A DNA stretch of 64,000 bases from Amblyomma americanum (Eukaryota > Arthropoda > Arachnida > Ixodida > Ixodidae): positions 143,122,121 to 143,186,120 of the forward strand of contig NC_135504.1 of assembly GCF_052857255.1 (NCBI RefSeq), in the 5' to 3' direction. The notes below the pieces were generated by a model. It saw only the letters and a program-made list of their open reading frames with translations. It did not search any database and was not told the DNA's origin. Both the position numbers and the translations under genes were made by a program. Positions 58,891 to 64,000 of this stretch are shown piece by piece (the stretch's first letter is position 1; each line of letters opens with the position of its first letter).

Positions 58891-60970
58891 TCGTCTACTC
58901 TTCGAAGACTTGTGAAATCGATGCTCGTGAATCTTGCTAGATTCGATCTAAAACGATGTATCCCGTTGTTTTGAGCCGGAATACAAGTTTTCGCGCAGTT
59001 CTGAGAGAAAAAGTTTACACATTTCTCTCGTCTAGTCTTCGGCGACTCGTAAAATCGATGCTCATGAATTTTGCTAGTTTCGATCTAAAACGATATATCC
59101 CGTTGTATTGAGCCGGAATACAAGTTTTCGCGCAGATCGGAGAGAAAAAGTTTACACCTTTCTCTCGTCTACTCCTCGACGATTTGTAAAATCGATGCTC
59201 GTGAATCATGCTAGTTTCGATCTAAACGATGTATCCCGTTGTCTTGAGCCGGAATACAAGTTTTCGCGCAGTTCTGAAAAAAAAAGTTTACACCTTTCTC
59301 TGGTCTACTCTTCGACGACTCGTAAAATTGATGCTCATGAATTTTGCTAGTTTCGATCTAAAACGATGTATACCGTTGTTTTGAGCCGGAATACAAGTTT
59401 TCGCGCAGATCGGAGAGAAAAAGTTTACACCTTTCTCTCGTCTACTCCTCGACGACTTGTAAAATCGATGCTCGTGAATCTTGCTAGTTTCGATCTAAAA
59501 CGATGTAACCCGTTGTTTTGAGCCGGAATACAAGTTTTCGCGCAGTTCTGAGAGAAAAAGTTTACACCTTTCTCTCGTCTACTCTTCGACAACTTGTAAA
59601 ATCGATGCTCGTGAATCTTGCTAGTTTCAATCTAAAACGACGTATCCCGTTGTTTTTAGCCGGAATACAAGTTTTCGCGAAGTTCTGAGAGAAAAATTTA
59701 CACCTTTCTCTCGTCTACTCTTCGAAGACTTGTAAAATCGATGCTCGTGAATCTTGCGACTTTCGACCTAAAACGATGTATCCCGTTGTTTTGAGCCGGA
59801 ATACAAGTTTTCGCGCAGTTCTGAGAGAAAAAGTTTACACCTTTCTCTCGTGTACTCTTCGACGACTTGTAATATCGATGCTCGTGGATCTTGCTAGTTT
59901 CAATCTAAAACGATGTATCCCGTTGTTTTGAGCCGGAATACAAGTTTTCGCGCAGTTCTGAGATAAAAAGTTTACACCTTTCTCTCGTCTAGTCTTCGAC
60001 GACTTGTAAAATCGATGCTCGTGAACCTTGCTGGTTTCGATCTAAAGCGATGTATCCCGTTGTTTTGAGCCGGAATACAAGTTTTTGCGCAGTTCTGAGA
60101 GAAAATTTTACACCTTTCTCTCGTCTACTCTTCGAAGACTTGTGAAATCGATGCTCGTGAATCTTGCTAGATTCGATCTAAAACGATGTATCCCATTGTT
60201 TTGAGCCGGAATACAAGTTTTCGCGCAGTTCTGAGAGAAAAAGTTTACACATTTCTCTCGTCTAGTCTTCGGCGACTCGTAAAATCGATGCTCATGAATT
60301 TTGCTAGTTTCGATCTAAAACGATATATCCCGTTGTATTGAGCCGGAATACAAGTTTTCGCGCAGATCGGAGAGAAAAAGTTTACACCTTTCTCTCGTCT
60401 ACTCCTCGACGATTTGTAAAATCGATGCTCGTGAATCATGCTAGTTTCGATCTAAACGATGTATCCCGTTGTTTTGAGCCGGAATACAAGTTTTCGCGCA
60501 GTTCTGAAAAAAAAAGTTTACACCTTTCTCTCGTGTTCTCTTCGACGACTTGTGAAATCGATGCTCGTGAATCTTGCTAGTTTCGATCTAAAACGATGTA
60601 ACCCGTTGTTTTGAGCCGGAATACAAGTTTTCGCGCAGTTCTGAGAGAAAACGTTTACACCTTTCTCTAGTCTACTCTTCGACAACTTGTAAAATCGATG
60701 CTCGTGAATCTTGCTAGTTTCAATCTAAAACGACGTATCCCGTTGTTTTTAGCCGGAATACAAGTTTTCGCGAAGTTCTGAGAGAAAAATTTACACCTTT
60801 CTCTCGTCTACTCTTCGAAGACTTGTAAAATCGATGCTCGTGAATCTTGCTACTTTCGACCTAAAACGATGTATCCCGTTGTTTTGAGCCGGAATACAAG
60901 TTTTCGCGCAGTTCTGAGAGAAAAAGTTTACACCTTTCTCTCGTGTACTCTTCGACGACTTGTAATATCG
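58500..60970. repeat. 9-monomer repeat (1230 bp), two units
   Basis: The series gcgactttcgacc, tggatc, gaacc, gagaaaattttacacc, acatttctctcg with ctagtcttcggc, and marker trio with gacgatttg is found at 58.5-59.3 kb and again at 59.75-60.5 kb, with an offset of 1230 bp (nine monomers less 3). The first unit has a chimeric insertion: an A-run monomer passes into ctctggtctactc near 59.29-59.30 kb, followed by a second cagatcggagag monomer that returns to gaatcttgc near 59.48 kb. Confidence 0.78.
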
Positions 60971-61199
60971 ATGCTCGTGGATCTTGCTAGTTTCAATCTA
61001 AAACGATGTATTCCGTTGTTTTGAGCCGGAATACAAGTTTTCGCGCAGTTCTGAGATAAAAAGTTTACACCTTTCTCTCGTCTAGTCTTCAACGACTTGT
61101 AAAATCGATGCTCGTGAACCTTGCTGGTTTTGATCTAAAACGATGTATCCCGTTGTTTTGAGCCAGAAAACAAGTTTTCGCGCAGTTCTGAGAGAAAAA

Positions 61200-61760
61200 G
61201 TTTACACATTTCTCTCGTCTACTCTTCGACGACTTGTTATATCGATGCTCGTGAATCTTGCTAGTTTCGATCTAAAACGATGTAACCCGTTGTTTTGAGC
61301 CGGAATACAAGTTTTCGCGCAGTTCTGAGAGAAAAAGTGTACACCTTTCTCTAGTCTACTCTTCGACAACTTGTAAAATCGATGCTCGTGAATCTTGCTA
61401 GTTTCAATCTAAAACGACGTATCCCGTTGTTTTTAGCCGGAATACAAGTTTTCGCGAAGTTCTGAGAGAAAAATTTACACCTTTCTCTCGTCTACTCTTC
61501 GACGACTTGTTATATCGATGCTCGTGAATCTTGCTAGTTTCGATCTAAAACGATGTAACCCGTTGTTTTGAGCCGGAATACAAGTTTTCGCGCAGTTCTG
61601 AGAGAAAAAGTGTACACCTTTCTCTAGTCTACTCTTCGACAACTTGTAAAATCGATGCTCGTGAATCTTGCTAGTTTCAATCTAAAACGACGTATCCCGT
61701 TGTTTTTAGCCGGAATACAAGTTTTCGCGAAGTTCTGAGAGAAAAATTTACACCTTTCTC
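61200..61760. repeat. Dimer duplication with gtgtacacc marker (273 bp)
   Basis: The unusual sequence aaaaagtgtacacctttctctag occurs only at about 61337 and 61610, 273 bp apart (two monomers less one base). It includes the preceding cttgttatatcg monomer and the following tttttagcc monomer. A relative with aaacgtttacacc and ctctagtc lies near 60.65 kb. This is a recent two-monomer tandem gain. Confidence 0.82.
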
Positions 61761-64000
61761 TCGTCTACTCTTCGAAGACTTGTAAAATCGATGCTCGTGA
61801 ATCTTGCTACTTTCGACCTAAAACGATGTATCCCGTTGTTTTGAGCCGGAATACAACTTTTCGCGCAGTTCTGAGAGAAAAAGTTTACACATTTCTCTCG
61901 TCTACTCTTCCACGACTTCTAATAATGATGCTCGTGAATCTTGCTACTTTCGATCTAAAACGATGTAACCCGTTGTTTTGAGCAGGAATACACGTTTTCG
62001 CGCAGTTCTGAGAGAAAAAGCGCACACCTTTCTCTCGTCTACTATTCGACGACTTGTAAAATCAATGCTTGTGAATCTTGCTAGTTTCGACCTAAAGCGA
62101 TGTAACCTCTTGTTTTGAGCCGGAATACAAGTTTTTGCGCAGTTCTGAGAGAAAAAGTTTACACCTTTCTCTCGTCTACTCTTCGACGACTCGTAAAATC
62201 GATGCTCATGAATTTTGCTAGTTTCGATCTAAAACGATATATCCCGTGGTTTTGAGCCGGAATACAAGTTTTCGCGCAGATCGGAGAGAAAACGTTTACA
62301 CCTTTCTCTCGTCTACTCCTCGACGACTTGTAAAATCGAAGCTCGTGAATCATGCTAGTTTCGATCTAAACGATGTATCCCGTTGTTTTGAGCCGGAATA
62401 CAAGTTTTCGCGCAGTTCTGAAAGAAAAAGTTTACACCTTTCTCTCGTGTGCTCTTCGACGACTTGTGAAATCGATGCTCGTGAATCTTGCTAGATTCGA
62501 TCTAAAACGATGTATCCCGTTGTTTTGAGCCGGAATACAAGTTTTCGCGCAGTTCTGAGAGAAAAAGTTTACACCTTTCTCTCGTCTACTCTTCTACGAC
62601 TTGTAAAATCGATGCTCGTGAATCTTGCTAGTTTCAATCTGAAACGACGTATCCCGTTGTTTTGAGCCGGAATACAAGATTTCGCGCAGTTCTGAGAGAA
62701 AAAGTTTACACATTTCTCTCGTCTACTCTTCGACGACTTGTAATATCGATGCTCGTGAATCTTGCTAGTTTCGATCTAAAACGATGTAACCCGTTGTTTT
62801 GAGCCGGAATACAAGTTTTCGCGCAGTTCTGAGAGAAAAAGTTTACACCTTCTCTCTCGTCTACTCTTCGACAACTTGTAAAATCGATGCTCGTGAATCT
62901 TGCTAGTTTCAATCTAAAACAACGTATCCCGTTGTTTTAAGCCGGAATACAAGTTTTCGCGCAGTTCTGAGAGAAAAATTTACACCTTTCTCTCGTCTAC
63001 TCTTCGAAGACTTGTAAAATCGATGCTCGTGAATCTTGCTACTTTCGATCTAAAACGATGTATCCCGTTGTTTTGAGCCAGAAAACAAGTTTTCGCGCAG
63101 TTCTGAGAGAAAAAGTTTACACATTTCTCTCGTCTACTCTTCCACGTCTTGTAATATTGATGCTCGTGAATCTTGCTACTTTCGATCTAAAACGATGTAA
63201 CCCGTTGTTTTGAGCCGGAATACAAGTTTTCGCGCAGTTCTGAGAGAAAAAGTTTACACCTTTCTCTCGTCTATATTCGACGACTTGTGAAATCGATGCT
63301 CGTGAATCTTGCTAGTTTCGACCTAAAACGATGTATCCCGTTGTTTTGAGCCGGAATACAAGTTTTCGCGCAGTTCTGAGAGAAAAAGTTTACACCTTTC
63401 TCTCGTGTACTCTTCGACGACTTGTAAAATCGATGCTCGTGAATCTTGCTAGTTTCGATCTAAAACGGTGAATCCCGTTGCTTTGAGCCGGAATACAAGT
63501 TTTCGCGAGGTTCTGAGAGAAAAAGTTTACACCTTTCTCTCGTCTACTCTTCGACGACTTGTAAAATCGATGCTCGTGAATCTTGCTGGTTTCGATCTAA
63601 AACGATGTATCCCGTTGTTTTGAGCCGGAATACAAGTTTTCGCGCAGTTCTGAGAGAAAACGTTTACACCTTTCTATCGTCTACTCTTCGACGACTTGTA
63701 AAATCGATGCTCGTGAATCTTGATAGTTACGATCTAAAACGATGTATCCCGTTGTTTTCAGCCGGAATACAAGTTTTAGCGCAGTTCTGAGATAAAAAGT
63801 TTACACCTTTCTCTCGTCTAGTCTTCGACGACTTGTAAAATCGATGCTCGTGAACCTTGCTGGTTTCGATCTAAAACGATGTATCCCGTTGTTTTGAGCC
63901 GGAATACAAGTTTTCGCGCAGTTCTGAGAGAAAATTTTACACCTTTCTCTCGTCTACTCTTCGAAGACTTGTGAAATCGATGCTCGTGAATCTTGCTAGA
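61761..64000. repeat. Right end: irregular satellite
   Basis: About 16 monomers with many private changes, including gagcaggaatacacg and aaaagcgcacacc near 62.0 kb, cccgtggttttgag near 62.25 kb, aaaatcgaagctcg near 62.34 kb, cttctctctcg near 62.85 kb, ccacgtcttg near 63.15 kb and aagttttagcgc near 63.78 kb. No HOR longer than a few monomers is evident. The array continues past the end of the window. Confidence 0.8.

Larger units (their letters stand above)
1..64000. repeat. Tandem satellite array, ~137-bp monomer, whole window
   Basis: Every part of the window reads as the same unit. Landmarks recur in fixed order in each monomer: gaatcttgctag, cgatctaaaacgatg, cccgttgttttgagcc, gaatacaagttttcgcg, ttctgagagaaaaag, tttacacctttctctcg, cttcgacgacttg and aaaatcgatgctcg. 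The first boundaries fall at 1, 138, 275, 412, 549, 686 and 823, giving 137-bp steps. The mean over the 18-mer repeats is about 136.7 bp because some subtypes carry 1-2 bp deletions, so about 468 monomers fit. All copies lie in the same orientation, and I saw no foreign insertion or gap. The array runs off both ends of the window. Such arrays are known from eukaryotic centromeres, pericentromeres and subtelomeres; which applies here is inference. No gene is present anywhere, so this entry covers every gene-free stretch. Confidence 0.99.

Noticed and set aside
1..64000. CRISPR array
   Set aside because: The repeat unit is about 137 bp with no alternation of short conserved repeats and unique spacers; the whole unit is conserved.
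1..64000. Repeat-protein gene or rDNA intergenic spacer repeats
   Set aside because: No frame persists over several monomers, and no rRNA, promoter or unique flank is present. A spacer array would also be expected to be much shorter than 64 kb.
1..64000. Mobile element or inverted segment inside the array
   Set aside because: I read the landmarks through the window and found them in the same orientation and order throughout, with no target-site duplications, terminal repeats or foreign sequence.
1..64000. A previously undescribed gene system
   Set aside because: No coding content is supported. What is notable is the array architecture and its recombination history, not a gene cluster.

Overview
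The whole 64 kb window is one uninterrupted array of tandem satellite DNA. It is built from a monomer of about 137 bp (135-137 bp in the copies measured), arranged head to tail in a single orientation, with roughly 468 copies estimated from window length over mean monomer length. I found no protein-coding gene, RNA gene, transposon, CRISPR array or unique sequence. Every apparent open reading frame is the same satellite read in one of its frames. This is typical of centromeric, pericentromeric or other constitutive heterochromatin in a complete long-read assembly of a eukaryote. I do not recognise the monomer family and cannot name the lineage. The typical monomer has 57 G+C of 137 and 11 CpG dinucleotides, about 1.9 times the number expected from its base composition.

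The interest is in the organisation. Monomers fall into about 15-20 diagnostic subtypes that recur in a fixed order, forming higher-order repeats (HORs). From left to right: 1-4.25 kb is a mixed array with 10-, 12- and 19-monomer repeats; 4.25-11.1 kb carries a 2461-bp (18-monomer) HOR and a 17-monomer derivative; 11.84-16.0 kb carries 10- and 11-monomer repeats (1370 and 1507 bp); 17.68-27.52 kb is a 9.84-kb block whose right half is a 2460-bp, 18-monomer HOR; 27.5-47.3 kb is a second copy of that block, expanded by a 5607-bp tandem duplication (28.26-33.87 and 33.87-39.47 kb) and then a 5.2-kb tandem duplication (35.49-40.69 and 40.69-45.89 kb); 47.3-49.6 kb is a more individual stretch; 49.59-57.75 kb is a 4094-bp tandem duplication that includes an older 12-monomer repeat; 58.3-61.8 kb holds dimer-scale (about 273 bp) and 9-monomer (1230 bp) repeats; 61.8-64 kb is the most irregular part.

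The junctions are chimeric monomers in which one subtype passes into another without loss of the 137-bp register. That is the signature expected of unequal crossing-over or break-induced copying between misaligned homologous monomers. Shared private variants give an order of events: the 9.84-kb duplication came first, then the 5.6-kb one, then the 5.2-kb one. There are no genes to work together. Any function would be structural (centromere, heterochromatin or satellite RNA), and the sequence alone does not show which.
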